Of a DNA stretch of 64,000 nucleotides, positions 16,339 to 25,400 are shown piece by piece. The translations under genes and the position numbers were made by a program. Within the stretch, counting starts at the first letter, position 1; each line of letters opens with the position of its first letter. This stretch comes from Pseudomonadota bacterium. Lineage in GTDB: Bacteria > Pseudomonadota > Alphaproteobacteria > Rhizobiales > Rhizobiaceae. The stretch covers positions 186,001-250,000 of the forward strand of contig JAEXYH010000093.1 in assembly GCA_023451735.1 (NCBI GenBank), given 5' to 3'. A model generated the notes under the pieces. That model was not told the DNA's origin and searched no databases. It saw only the letters and a list, made by a program, of their open reading frames with translations.

Positions 16339-16670
16339 TGGTGGTGTTTTTCGACCCCGGCCAGCTGACGGCGCGGCTGTTGCTGGAAGTACCGGTCGGC
16401 ACGCCGGACGGGCAGGGTGGCGCGACATTGGCCTGGAGCGAAACTGCCGCTCTGTGGGCAAGGATCGAGCCGATGTCTTCGACCTTTGCCGAGCGGGCCG
16501 GCGCGCAGACCGGGACGGTGACGCATCGCATATGGCTGCGGTTTCGCGGAGGTGTTTCCGCCGGACAGCGGTTTCGCAAAGGCACGCGCCTGTTTGCGAT
16601 AAAACTGGTGCAGGATCCCGACGAGAGCGGTCGTTACCTCACATGTCTTTGCGAGGAGGAGACCAGATGA
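16338..16670 (+). CDS. Head-tail closure/stopper protein (GTA gp7-like)
   Basis: 110 residues of the phage head closure family: an all-beta small protein with FDPGQLTARLLLEVP, ALWARIEPMSSTFAERAG and THRIWLRFRGGVSAGQRF. The homologue rcc01689 is the stopper ring that plugs the head and joins the tail. Its start and stop both overlap neighbours (TGATG and ATGA), indicating co-translation. Confidence 0.85.
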   Translation: MVVFFDPGQLTARLLLEVPVGTPDGQGGATLAWSETAALWARIEPMSSTFAERAGAQTGTVTHRIWLRFRGGVSAGQRFRKGTRLFAIKLVQDPDESGRYLTCLCEEETR

Positions 16671-17110
16671 GCGTGGAAAACGCACTTCTGAAAGCGATCC
16701 ATGGGCGGTTGGCAGGTGACAATAGCCTGACGGCGCTGGTGGGGCCGGATGGCATTCATGACCGGTTGCTGGCGCGGCCGAAATTGCCGGCAATCGTTTT
16801 CGGCGACATGGAGACGCGCGATTTTTCCACCGCGACCGAACCTGGCGCGGAGCATTTTCTGACGCTCCAGGTCTGGTGCGAGGGAGACGGGCGACGCCGG
16901 GCACTGGAGATTGCGGCAAGGGTAACGACCCTGCTCGACGATGTGTCGCTGGCGTTGGAAGATGCGGTGCTGGTGAGCCTGTTGCGCACCGGAATGCGCA
17001 CGCGGCGGGAGCCGAAGACCAGATATTACCTTGCGGACATTCGCTTCAGGGCCGTGACGGAGCCGGGGAACGGACCGAATGCGCCCGACGCACCAGCGAG
17101 ATCAGCATGA
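16667..17110 (+). CDS. DUF3168 tail terminator protein (GTA gp8-like), C-terminus extended
   Basis: 147 residues; MSVENALLKAIHGRLA, HFLTLQVWCEGDGRRRALEI and the ending YYLADIRFRAVTEP are typical of DUF3168 tail-terminator proteins (rcc01690). Family members usually stop soon after this point. Here a further 14-residue tail rich in Pro/Ala lies over the 3' end of the convergent MFS gene (64-76 bp overlap). The extension may result from insertion of that gene. The core fold appears complete. Confidence 0.83.
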   Translation: MSVENALLKAIHGRLAGDNSLTALVGPDGIHDRLLARPKLPAIVFGDMETRDFSTATEPGAEHFLTLQVWCEGDGRRRALEIAARVTTLLDDVSLALEDAVLVSLLRTGMRTRREPKTRYYLADIRFRAVTEPGNGPNAPDAPARSA

Positions 17111-18266
17111 CGATGGCGCCGAGCGCCACGCATGCGAGCACCATCGCGGCGACGAGTGCGGTGGCCGTGCCGGTGCGGTCGATAAGGGCGGTAAATACGA
17201 TAGGGGCTGTGGCATTGGCGATATTCTGCGGCATGGCGAGACGTGTCGCCTGACGCCCGTATTCGCGCGGGGAAAACAGCGCCAGTGGCAACAGCGCGCG
17301 AGCGACCACGAGAATGCCAGAGCCAAAGCCGTAAAGCGCGATGAAGGCCCAAAGACTGAATATCGATGCCGGCAGGAAAAGCAGGCATGCAAAGGCGATC
17401 AGCATGAGGCTCGATCCTGCGACCGAGGTGATGAACGGATTGCCGCGCTTGCCCAGCAACATATCGACGCCGCGCGCCGAAATGCCGAGCACGCCGCGGG
17501 CGGCGGCAAGCTGCAGGGCAAATTCCGGGGTGGCGCCCGAGCGGTGCAATATTTCAAGAAGCGACGGCGACAGGCCGAACGTGACGAAGGATGCGATGGC
17601 CGTTGTCATTGCCACCAGCAGGAAGGCGAGCTTGCGGTCGCCCGGTGTCAGCGGGACCGGGGCGAGGTCCGCGCTGTCGCCGGATTTTTCGTAAGCGATC
17701 GGCCTGGGCAGGCCAAAGAGATAGAGCGGCACGCAGACGAAAACGTGCAAGGCGGCCGCTAGAAGCAGCGTGACACGCCAGCCGATCATGTCCGAACACA
17801 CGCTCAGCAGTGGCCAGAAGATCGTGGCCGACAGGCCGGTGAACAGCATGAGGATGGCGATCGTGCGTTTGCCCGCGGTACCTTCACGTTCGACCACGGC
17901 GGTATAGGCGGGAGCCGACAGCACGAAAGCGCCGCCGAGGCCGAGGATGACCCAGGAAACGGCGTAGGTGAGAATGCCGGTGGTGCTTGCGAGCAGAATG
18001 AGGCCGCCGGCGAAGAAGACAGAACCCGCCGCCATGACGCGGGCAGCGCCGTGACGATCGAGAAGTCGGCCGACGAGCGGGCTGAGCAACGCGCTCACCA
18101 TCATCATCACGGAAAGCCCGGCAAAGACGATTTCGTTCGCCAGCCCGAGATCCGGCGCCAGCTTACGGCCAAGAACGCCGACGGATTCGAAGGTCGTGCC
18201 CCAGCCGATCAATTGCGTGACGGCAAGGACACCCACGGTCTGGGCTGAGCGGAGGGAAAAGGTCAT
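17046..18266 (-). CDS. MFS transporter inserted in the GTA cluster
   Basis: 406 residues with 12 predicted membrane helices and an MFS loop-2/3 motif of the GRLLDRHGAARVM type, plus VILGLGGAFVLSAPAYTAVVEREG. The substrate is unknown; by look it is close to monocarboxylate-type or drug-efflux MFS proteins. It runs against all neighbouring GTA genes, and its 3' end overlaps the gp8 gene by 65 bp. Nothing ties it to GTA function, so it is probably a later insertion carried as cargo. Confidence 0.85.
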   Translation of the reverse strand: MTFSLRSAQTVGVLAVTQLIGWGTTFESVGVLGRKLAPDLGLANEIVFAGLSVMMMVSALLSPLVGRLLDRHGAARVMAAGSVFFAGGLILLASTTGILTYAVSWVILGLGGAFVLSAPAYTAVVEREGTAGKRTIAILMLFTGLSATIFWPLLSVCSDMIGWRVTLLLAAALHVFVCVPLYLFGLPRPIAYEKSGDSADLAPVPLTPGDRKLAFLLVAMTTAIASFVTFGLSPSLLEILHRSGATPEFALQLAAARGVLGISARGVDMLLGKRGNPFITSVAGSSLMLIAFACLLFLPASIFSLWAFIALYGFGSGILVVARALLPLALFSPREYGRQATRLAMPQNIANATAPIVFTALIDRTGTATALVAAMVLACVALGAIVMLISLVRRAHSVRSPAPSRP

Positions 18267-18380
18267 GGGCGGGAAACATCACCACGGACAGGGCAGGCAG
18301 GCTTCGGATGTAGCAGGTCGGGTGGTGGCGGAGAAGTGGCCGGGGCGAAGAAGAAACTTCAATCGAGAAGGAATTCGGGC

Positions 18381-18788
18381 ATGGCAGCGCAGAAGGGCAG
18401 GGACCTGCTTTTGAAGATCGATGAGGGCGGTGCGTTCACGACGGTCGCGGGGCTGCGATCCCGGCGGCTGGCTTTCAACGCGGAGACGGTGGATGTGACG
18501 GATGCCGAAAGCATCGGGCGCTGGCGCGAACTTTTGGGTGGCGCCGGTGTGCAGCGGGCATCGCTGACCGGTGCCGGTATCTTCAAGGACCAGGCGAGCG
18601 ATGAAAAAGTGCGTGCCGCCTTCTTCTCCGCGTCGATCCTGAACTGGCAGGTGATCCTTCCCGGGTTCGGCACGATTGCCGGGCCATTCCAGGTGACTGC
18701 GCTGGAATATTCCGGCGAGCACAATGGCGAGGTGCGGTTTGAACTGGCGCTGGAATCGGCCGGTGCGCTGACATTCGGGGTGTTGTGA
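18381..18788 (+). CDS. Major tail tube protein (GTA gp9-like)
   Basis: 135 residues: MAAQKGRDLLLKIDEG, VAGLRSRRLAFNAETVDVTDAES and the ending LALESAGALTF are typical of TP901-1/GTA major tail proteins (rcc01691), which polymerise into the tail tube. ATG 18381 has GAGAAGGA upstream. The promoter may be separate, since the opposite MFS gene cuts the series before it. Its stop overlaps the next start. Confidence 0.88.
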   Translation: MAAQKGRDLLLKIDEGGAFTTVAGLRSRRLAFNAETVDVTDAESIGRWRELLGGAGVQRASLTGAGIFKDQASDEKVRAAFFSASILNWQVILPGFGTIAGPFQVTALEYSGEHNGEVRFELALESAGALTFGVL

Positions 18789-19150
18789 TGGTGGGGATTG
18801 TTGGCAACGGCAATCGTGCCAACCGCCGGCGCGGCGAAGTGGAGGCGGTGATGGACGGTGAGCGCCGCATTCTCTGCCTGACGCTCGGTGCATTGGCGGA
18901 GTTGGAGACTGCATTTGCGGCAGGCGACCTGAACGGGCTCGCCGCACGGTTTTCCTCCGGCAGGCTGAAGGCGGTGGACATTATCCGCATCATCGGTGCC
19001 GGTTTGCGCGGCGGCGGCAATCTCTTTTCGGACGAAGAGGTGGCGGCGATGAGCGTCGAAGGCGGCATCGCGACTTATGCCGGCATTGTCGGCGATCTGC
19101 TGACGGCGACCTTTGCCGGGCACGGGTCGGGTGTTCCTGCAAACCCTTGA
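18788..19150 (+). CDS. GTA-family tail assembly protein (gp10-like)
   Basis: 120 residues, with NRRRGEVEAVMDGERRILCLTLGALAELE and IIRIIGAGLRGGGN, the pattern of the gene transfer agent family protein rcc01692. It is thought to assist tail assembly, like a phage tail chaperone. It is coupled by overlap with gp9 upstream and the chaperone gene downstream. Confidence 0.85.
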   Translation: MVGIVGNGNRANRRRGEVEAVMDGERRILCLTLGALAELETAFAAGDLNGLAARFSSGRLKAVDIIRIIGAGLRGGGNLFSDEEVAAMSVEGGIATYAGIVGDLLTATFAGHGSGVPANP

Positions 19151-19473
19151 AGGCCGCAGTGGGCAGCGATGAATGTGACGGCTGGTTGCGGGCGGTGACG
19201 CCCTTTCCCTGGGATGTCGTCATGCATGTCGGCCTATGCCTGCTGCGGCTTCCGGCGAAAGACTTCTGGGCGCTGACGCCGGTCGAGTTTTTTCTCATGA
19301 CCGGTGGTGCGAGGCCGCGTGCGCCAGCGACGGACAGGGCGGAGCTGGATGAGCTGATGCGAGCTTTTCCGGATCAGGCATACCCGTTGCTGGATAGAGC
19401 CACGTTTCCTGCCCGTGTTTTGGGCTCCCCGCAGACCGGGAGTGGGGACATGCCTCGCCCAGCATCGGAGTGA
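19147..19473 (+). CDS. rcc01693-family tail assembly chaperone-like protein
   Basis: The start is TTG 19147 (overlapping TTGA) or GTG 19159. The core PFPWDVVMHVGLCLLRLPAKDFWALTPVEFFLM, then AELDELMRAFPD, matches the small phage tail assembly chaperone encoded after gp10 in GTA clusters. Homologues end at about the FPD point; here some 30 residues more follow (QAYPLLDRATFPARVLG...), read from repeat-like DNA before the tape measure gene. The extra tail is probably not functional. Confidence 0.75.
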   Translation: MKAAVGSDECDGWLRAVTPFPWDVVMHVGLCLLRLPAKDFWALTPVEFFLMTGGARPRAPATDRAELDELMRAFPDQAYPLLDRATFPARVLGSPQTGSGDMPRPASE

Positions 19474-19504
19474 GCGAGGCGGCGTCGTGCCGGGGTCCTT
19501 ACCC

Positions 19505-19542
19505 GCCATGTGGGGAGAAGGTGCCGGCAGGCGAATGAGGGG
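19505..19542. repeat. Short rhizobial-type repeat between tail genes
   Basis: The segment GCCATGTGGGGAGAAGG followed by TGCCGGCAGGCGAATGAGGGG matches, in form, a short element found in many rhizobial intergenic regions and shares CCGGCAGGC with the repeat at 15663-15700. It lies in the 92-base gap before the tape measure gene. Confidence 0.5.
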
Positions 19543-19565
19543 CACTTTTCCACGGAGCAGATGCA

Positions 19566-20105
19566 ATGGAAAACGACGATACGGATATCTCTTCAACCCT
19601 GGCCGGTGCCGAGGCTCTGTCCGATGTGATGGCGGATCTGGAAGCGCGGTCGCAGCGTTTCGGCTCGGCGCTCACCGGTGCCCTCAGATCGGCAACGACT
19701 GGCGGCAAGGGGCTTGAGGATGTGCTGCGCGGGCTTGGCAACCGGCTGACCGATATCGCGCTGAGTGCCGGTTTAAAGCCGCTCGAAGGATTGCTCGGCA
19801 ATGCGGTGGAATCGCTGATCGGATCGGTGACGCCGTTTGCCGATGGCGGCGTAGTGCGGGCGCCGAGCTATTTCCCGATGAATGGTGGCACGGGCCTGAT
19901 GGGCGAGGCCGGGCCGGAAGCGATCCTGCCGCTGAAGCGCGGCGCGGATGGCTCGCTCGGCGTGGCTTCGGCTGGCGGTGGCGGGGCGATGCCGCAGATC
20001 GTTTTCAACGTGACGGCAACCGATGCAGCGAGCTTCCGCAAGAGCGAGGGGCAGGTTTCGGCCATGCTGGCGCGCAGCGTGATGCGTGGGCGCAGAGGGC
20101 TGTGA
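19566..20105 (+). CDS. Short tail tape measure protein (GTA gp11-like)
   Basis: 179 residues, short as expected for GTA tape measures (rcc01694), which set the brief tail length. The N-terminal helix region (AEALSDVMADLEARSQRF, GLEDVLRGLGNRLTDIAL) is followed by FADGGVVRAPSYFPM and MGEAGPEAILPLKRG, a motif common at the end of phage tape measure proteins. The start follows the repeat region. Intact. Confidence 0.85.
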   Translation: MENDDTDISSTLAGAEALSDVMADLEARSQRFGSALTGALRSATTGGKGLEDVLRGLGNRLTDIALSAGLKPLEGLLGNAVESLIGSVTPFADGGVVRAPSYFPMNGGTGLMGEAGPEAILPLKRGADGSLGVASAGGGGAMPQIVFNVTATDAASFRKSEGQVSAMLARSVMRGRRGL

Positions 20106-20129
20106 TCTGGGCTGTGAGGAGAAGGCGGG

Positions 20130-20768
20130 ATGAGCGGGTTTCATGAAGTGCGCTTTCCGATGCGGGTAGCGCTCGGGACGAGCGGCGGGCCTGTGCGGCG
20201 CACCGATATCGTCAACCTGTCGAACGGGCGCGAACAGCGCAACCAGCGCTGGCGCGACAGTCGTCGCAGCTATGATGCCGGATCGGGGATAAGATCGCTG
20301 TCCGATCTTTATGCGGTGCTGGAGTTTTTCGAGGCTCGCCGGGGCCAGCTCTATGGATTTCGGTTTCGTGACCCCATCGACTGGGCATCCTGTCCGCCAG
20401 GTGGATCGGTTTCACCCGCCGACCAGGTGATCGGTACCGGCGATGGCACGACCGCCACCTTTCCGCTGGTGAAAGCCTATCAGGATGCGGGTGGCAGCTG
20501 GACACGGCGGATAACCAAGCCGGTGGCGGGGACGGTGCTTGTATCGGTGGACGGAGCGGTGGTGGCGGACGCGGCATATTCGGTAGAGGTGACGACCGGT
20601 ATCGTCAGCTTTGCGGCAGGCCACGTGCCGCAGGCCGGTGCGCTGGTGGAGGCCGGATACGAATTCGATGTGCCGGTGCGTTTCGACATCGACCGGATCG
20701 ACGTCAATCTCGCGCATTTTAATGCCGGGCGCATACCGACCATTCCGCTGACGGAGATATTGGCATGA
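20130..20768 (+). CDS. DUF2460 distal tail protein (GTA gp12-like)
   Basis: 212 residues with FHEVRFPMRVALGTSGGP, RTDIVNLSNGREQRNQRW and FEARRGQLYGFRFRDPIDW, the DUF2460 signature. The RcGTA homologue rcc01695 is the distal tail ring joining the tube to the baseplate. It ends in an ATGA overlap with the hub gene. Confidence 0.9.
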   Translation: MSGFHEVRFPMRVALGTSGGPVRRTDIVNLSNGREQRNQRWRDSRRSYDAGSGIRSLSDLYAVLEFFEARRGQLYGFRFRDPIDWASCPPGGSVSPADQVIGTGDGTTATFPLVKAYQDAGGSWTRRITKPVAGTVLVSVDGAVVADAAYSVEVTTGIVSFAAGHVPQAGALVEAGYEFDVPVRFDIDRIDVNLAHFNAGRIPTIPLTEILA

Positions 20769-21640
20769 AGACGGTTCCTGCGGCGCTCAAGACGCATCTG
20801 GACGGCGAGGCGACGACGACATGCAATTGCTGGCGGGTAACACGGCGCGATGGGGTGGTGATCGGCTTTACGGACCATGACCGGGATCTCGGTTTCGATG
20901 GCACTGATTTTCTCGCGGCGAGCGGTTTTGCGGCAAGCGAAAGCGAACAGGTGGCAGGGCTTGGCGCTGGCGCCGACGAGGTTGCAGGCGGATTCTCGAG
21001 TGCGGCGATAAACGAGGCGGATCTGGCGGTCGGACGGTTTGATGGCGCCCGTGTCGAGCTGTTTCTCGTCAACTGGGCGGTGCCGGATGAGCATATGCTG
21101 CTCAATGTTCGCGAGATCGGCGAGGTGGTGCGCGCGGGCGGACAGTTTCGTGCGGAGTTACGCAGTCTGGCGCATCGCTTGAACCAGCCGCAGGGCAGGC
21201 TCTACAATCGCCATTGTGACGCCAGTCTGGGTGACGGCAGGTGCCGGGTGAACCTTGCCGCCTGGCGTGGCGAGGGTACGGTCGTCGAGATGATCGACCG
21301 GAGCCGGCTGCTTGTGTCCGGATTGGCGGGTTTTGCCGACGGCTTCTTCCGCCACGGCAGGATCGTGTTTTCCGGCGGTCTGTCGGCCGAGGTGGATGGG
21401 CACGAAAGACGCGCGGACGGAATGGCGATCCTTTCACTCTGGTTGCCGCTGGAGGAGGAGGTCGCGCCGGAGCGGGCATTCACGGTGACTGCCGGTTGCG
21501 ACAAGACGTTCAAAACCTGCCGGTTGCGCTTTGCAAACCAGCTGAATTTTCGCGGGTTCCCGCATGTGCCGGGGGCCGACTTCGCCTATTCCTATGCGGA
21601 CGGGGAGCGGACCCATGACGGCGGTCCGATCTTCGAATGA
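20765..21640 (+). CDS. DUF2163 tail hub protein (GTA gp13-like)
   Basis: 291 residues: HLDGEATTTCNCWRVTRRDG, IGFTDHDRDLGFDGTDF, GRLYNRHCDASLGDGRC and CRLRFANQLNFRGFPHVPG are the DUF2163/phage BR0599 signatures, with conserved cysteines. The homologue rcc01696 forms the baseplate hub, which has been reported to carry an iron-sulfur cluster. Coupled by overlaps on both sides. Confidence 0.9.
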   Translation: MKTVPAALKTHLDGEATTTCNCWRVTRRDGVVIGFTDHDRDLGFDGTDFLAASGFAASESEQVAGLGAGADEVAGGFSSAAINEADLAVGRFDGARVELFLVNWAVPDEHMLLNVREIGEVVRAGGQFRAELRSLAHRLNQPQGRLYNRHCDASLGDGRCRVNLAAWRGEGTVVEMIDRSRLLVSGLAGFADGFFRHGRIVFSGGLSAEVDGHERRADGMAILSLWLPLEEEVAPERAFTVTAGCDKTFKTCRLRFANQLNFRGFPHVPGADFAYSYADGERTHDGGPIFE

Positions 21641-22080
21641 GCGTGGCGGCAGATCGGATCGTTGTGCTGGCGCAAGGCTGGATCGGCACGCCTTATCGGC
21701 ATCAGGGCGCGACAAAGGGCGTGGGATGCGACTGCATCGGGCTCATTCGCGGCATCTGGCGCGAGCTTTATGGCGAAGAGCCGGAAGCGGTGCCGGCTTA
21801 TGCGCCCGATTGGGCGGAACGTGGCGGTGATGATCGACTGATCGTGGCGGCAAAGAGGTTGTTCGGGCCGGCGCTGCCGCTGGCCAAGGCCGTGCCGGGA
21901 GATCTGCTGCTGTTTCGGTGGCGGGCGGATTGCGCGGCAAAGCACGCCGGCATTCTGGCCGGCCCTGCGCAGTTCATTCATGCCTATGAGCAGGCTGCGG
22001 TAACACGCTCGGCGCTGGTGCCGTCATGGCGGCGGCGTATCGCTGCCGTGCATCGGTTTCCAACGGCACGGATTGATTGA
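21637..22080 (+). CDS. NlpC/P60 peptidoglycan peptidase (GTA gp14-like)
   Basis: 147 residues. The catalytic cysteine is Cys33 in GCDCIGLIRG and the histidine is His103 in AAKHAGIL; TPYRHQGATKG is the substrate loop. The homologue rcc01697 sits in the tail baseplate and probably cuts cell-wall peptides of the recipient during DNA delivery. No signal peptide, as expected for a particle component. Confidence 0.9.
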   Translation: MSVAADRIVVLAQGWIGTPYRHQGATKGVGCDCIGLIRGIWRELYGEEPEAVPAYAPDWAERGGDDRLIVAAKRLFGPALPLAKAVPGDLLLFRWRADCAAKHAGILAGPAQFIHAYEQAAVTRSALVPSWRRRIAAVHRFPTARID

Positions 22081-22112
22081 AAACGGCGGCTGGCTGGCGT
22101 ATATTGCTGAAG

Positions 22113-22141
22113 TGGCGAGCGGGGGTGCAACCCCGCCCACC
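22113..22141. other. GC hairpin next to the 29-residue peptide gene
   Basis: GCGGGG and CCCCGC pair around a GTGCAA loop, with flanking GTGGCGA/CCACC extending the symmetry. It sits just past the stop of the minus-strand peptide gene (22148). It could terminate that transcript or define a small RNA on either strand. No long T tract is seen. Confidence 0.45.
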
Positions 22142-22147
22142 TTAGAC

Positions 22148-22237
22148 TTACTTGGTAAAGTGGATCCGGACGGCTATTGACCAGCCCGTCCGGGTCACCC
22201 GCCAGATAAGCGTAATGCCAATCGGCTTGAGCCTCAT
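22148..22237 (-). CDS. 29-residue basic hydrophobic peptide, type I toxin-like
   Basis: The product begins MRLKPIGITLIW and ends IAVRIHFTK: one hydrophobic stretch flanked by many Arg/Lys residues, no acidic residue. The start at 22237 is preceded by GGAGGTGATGTT, an extended match to the 16S rRNA anti-Shine-Dalgarno sequence. The gene fills most of a 327-base insert between gp14 and gp15. Composition, size, very strong translation signal and adjoining hairpin are those of type I toxin peptides, but I cannot place it in a named family. The opposite strand is where an antisense antitoxin RNA would be looked for. Confidence 0.5.
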   Translation of the reverse strand: MRLKPIGITLIWRVTRTGWSIAVRIHFTK

Positions 22238-22407
22238 AACATCACCTCCAGGTTTGAAAGCAGGGCCTCTGCCGAAGTCGGTGGAGCCCGTCTCCACCGA
22301 TGCGCCGCGCTGGCTGCGGCGATCTCTGCTTTTGCTTCCAAACAAACACACGCTATCACAATTTTAGCGCGCATCCAGCCTTGAGCGTTGATGCGTGGGG
22401 AGAGACT

Positions 22408-25400
22408 ATGGCCACTCTTCTTTTTCAGGCGGCGGGCGCAGCGCTCGGCGGTGTTTTCGGTCCGATCGGAGCGATCGTCGGGCGGGCCGCAGGGGCGCTC
22501 GCGGGCAGTGTCGTCGATCGGTCATTGATCAATGGAAACCGGACGATTTCAGGCGCAAGGCTCGGCACGGCGCGTATTCCGGGAGCGGACGAGGGGACGT
22601 CGGTCAACCGGCTTTACGGCACGGCCCGGATCGGCGGGACGCTGATCTGGGCGACGCGTTTCGAGGAGGAGGTGACGCGCGAGCGTACCGGCGGCAAGGC
22701 AACGGGACCGCGCGTCGAGACGTTCCGCTATTTTGCGAATTTCGCCATCGGGTTGTGTGAGGGACCGATCGCGACAGTAAGGCGTGTCTGGGCCGATGGA
22801 CGCGAGATCGACCTGACGGCGATCGAGATGCGCGTCTATCGCGGCGATGAAGACCAGCCGCCCGATCCGCTGATCGAGGCGAAGCAGGGCGAGGGTTTGG
22901 CGCCGGCCTATCGCGGATTGGCCTATGTCGTTTTCGAACGGCTGCCGCTCGACACGTTCGGAAATCGCGTTCCGTTGCTGCAGTTCGAGGTGCTGCGGCC
23001 TATCGGGAAACTGGAGACGCAGATCCGCGCCGTGACGATCATTCCGGGGGCGACGGAGCATGGCTACCAGACACGGCAGGTGACGGAAAAGACTGGTGAG
23101 GGCAGCGGGCGGATCATCAACCGTCATACGACCACCGCGCTGACAGACTGGCAGGCGTCGATAGACGAGCTGCAGGCGATATGCCCGGGCCTTGAGCGGG
23201 TGGCGCTGGTCGTGTCCTGGTTCGGGACGGATCTGCGCGCCGGGCATTGCAGGATCGTTCCGGGTGTCGAGGTGAGCGAACGGCGGGACGAAAGCGATCC
23301 ATGGTCGGTGGCCGGGATTGGCCGAGGCCAGGCGCATCTGGTGAGCCGGCGGGACGGCGGGCCGGCCTATGGTGGCACACCGAGTGATGCGAGCGTCAGG
23401 GCCGCGATCAGAGATCTCAAGGCACGCGGGCTGAAGGTCTATCTCTATCCGTTCTTGATGATGGATGTCCCGCCGGGCAATGGCCTTTCCGATCCCTATG
23501 GCGGCAGCGAACAGGCGGCCTATCCCTGGCGCGGAAGGATCACCTGCCATCCGGCACCGGGGCAGGCGGGAACTACCGACAGGACTGCGGCCGCGCGGGA
23601 GCAGCTGGATGCCTTCAGCGGTGCGGCGGAGGGCTATCGTCGCATGGTGCTGCATTATGCTGATCTGGTCGGTGATGCAGGCGGGATCGATGGCTTCATC
23701 ATCGGCTCGGAACTGCGCGGGCTGACGCAAGTGCGTGACGAGGCGGATCGGTTTCCGTTCGTCGAAGAGTTGATAGAGCTTGCCGGGGATGTGAGGACGA
23801 GGGGCGGGACCGCGACGAAGATCACCTACGGTGCGGACTGGAGCGAGTATTTTGGCTACCATCCCCAAGATGGTTCGGGGGACGTGTTTTTCCATCTCGA
23901 TCCGCTCTGGGCGTCTGCGGATATCGATGCGGTCGGGATCGACAACTATATGCCGCTCTCGGATTGGCGCGATGACGATCTCATGGAGCGCAACCCGGAC
24001 GGCTTTGCCGCGCGGGACGATGCCGCGGCGATGGCGGCGCAGATCACGGCGGGTGAGGGATATGACTGGTATTACGCGAGCGATGCGGACCGGCTGAACC
24101 GCAAGCGCTCGACGATCAAAGACGGCTTGGCTGGCAAGCCCTGGGTATTCCGCCACAAGGATATCGAAAGCTGGTGGTCGAACCGGCATTTCGATCGGGT
24201 GAATGGTGCCGAGCGTGCCGCGCCGACGCCGTGGACACCGGGGATGAAGCCCGTCTGGTTTACCGAACTGGGCTGCCCGGCGGTGGACAAGGGTGCCAAC
24301 CAGCCGAATGTCTTCGTCGATCCGAAATCAGCGGAAAGCAATCTGCCCTATTTTTCGTCGGGTGGTAGGGCCGACAGCCAGCAGAGACGGTTTTTAGAAG
24401 CGCATCACGGCTACTGGCAGAGCAGCAGGTCGCCGGAGGGGATGGTCGATCCGCACCATATTTTTGTCTGGACATGGGATGCGCGGCCATCGCCGGCCTT
24501 TCCCGACGATCTTTCGGTATGGAGCGACGGCAGCAACTGGCGGGCCGGGCACTGGCTCAATGGGCGCATCGGCGGCACCACGCTTGCTGATACGATTGCG
24601 GCGATCCTGAAAGATCATGGCGTCGAGGATTTCGATGTCTCGGCGGTCTGTGGAGACCTCACCGGTTATGTGCAGGCGGACCTGACCTCGGCGCGGGCCT
24701 TGATCGAGCCATTGATGGAGGCCTTCCAGATCGATGCCGTCGAGGATGTCGGTCGCATCAGGTTCCGGTCGAGGTTTGGGACGAGCCTTGCTCCGCATCA
24801 AATTACGGTTGTCGCCGATATCGAAGGCGAACCGTTTTGGACGGAAAATCGGGGACATGACAGCGATTTTCCTGCAGAGGCGGCATTGAGTTTCTACAAT
24901 CCGGTGCTGGATTATGAGCAGGCGAGCGTGCGCTCAAGGCCACTTGTGGGGGAAAGTCGCCGGGTGCTGGGTTACGACCTTCCGGCGACGCTTTGCGAAG
25001 AGTCGGCGCTGGGGACGGTTGAAGCTGCGCTGAGGGCCAATCGCGTTGCGCGGCGGACCTTGAATTTTGCGATCTCGCCGGGCGAACAGGCCATTGCGAC
25101 GGGGGATGCGATCAGTCTCACGGATGGGCCGGATGGCACATTCGTGATCGAACGGATCGAGGATGGGGCGGTTCGCCGCATCGAGGCTCGGCATCATCTG
25201 GCACTGCCGCCACCTGGCTCGTCGGCGACGACAAGCCGGCGCGATACGGGCGGCAGCGGTGTTGCCGATGCCTTTCAGCCGATCCTGCATTTCATCGACC
25301 TGCCCAGGCTGACGAATGCGGACCCCGAGGATTTTGCCTGCGTGGCGGGGTACTGCCGGCCCTGGCGGCGTATGGCGATCTCGTCATCGTCAACCAGTGA

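Noticed and set aside
22300..22407. Longer N-terminus for gp15
   Set aside because: The extra codons come from the insert region, are not family-like, and ATG 22408 has its own ribosome binding site.
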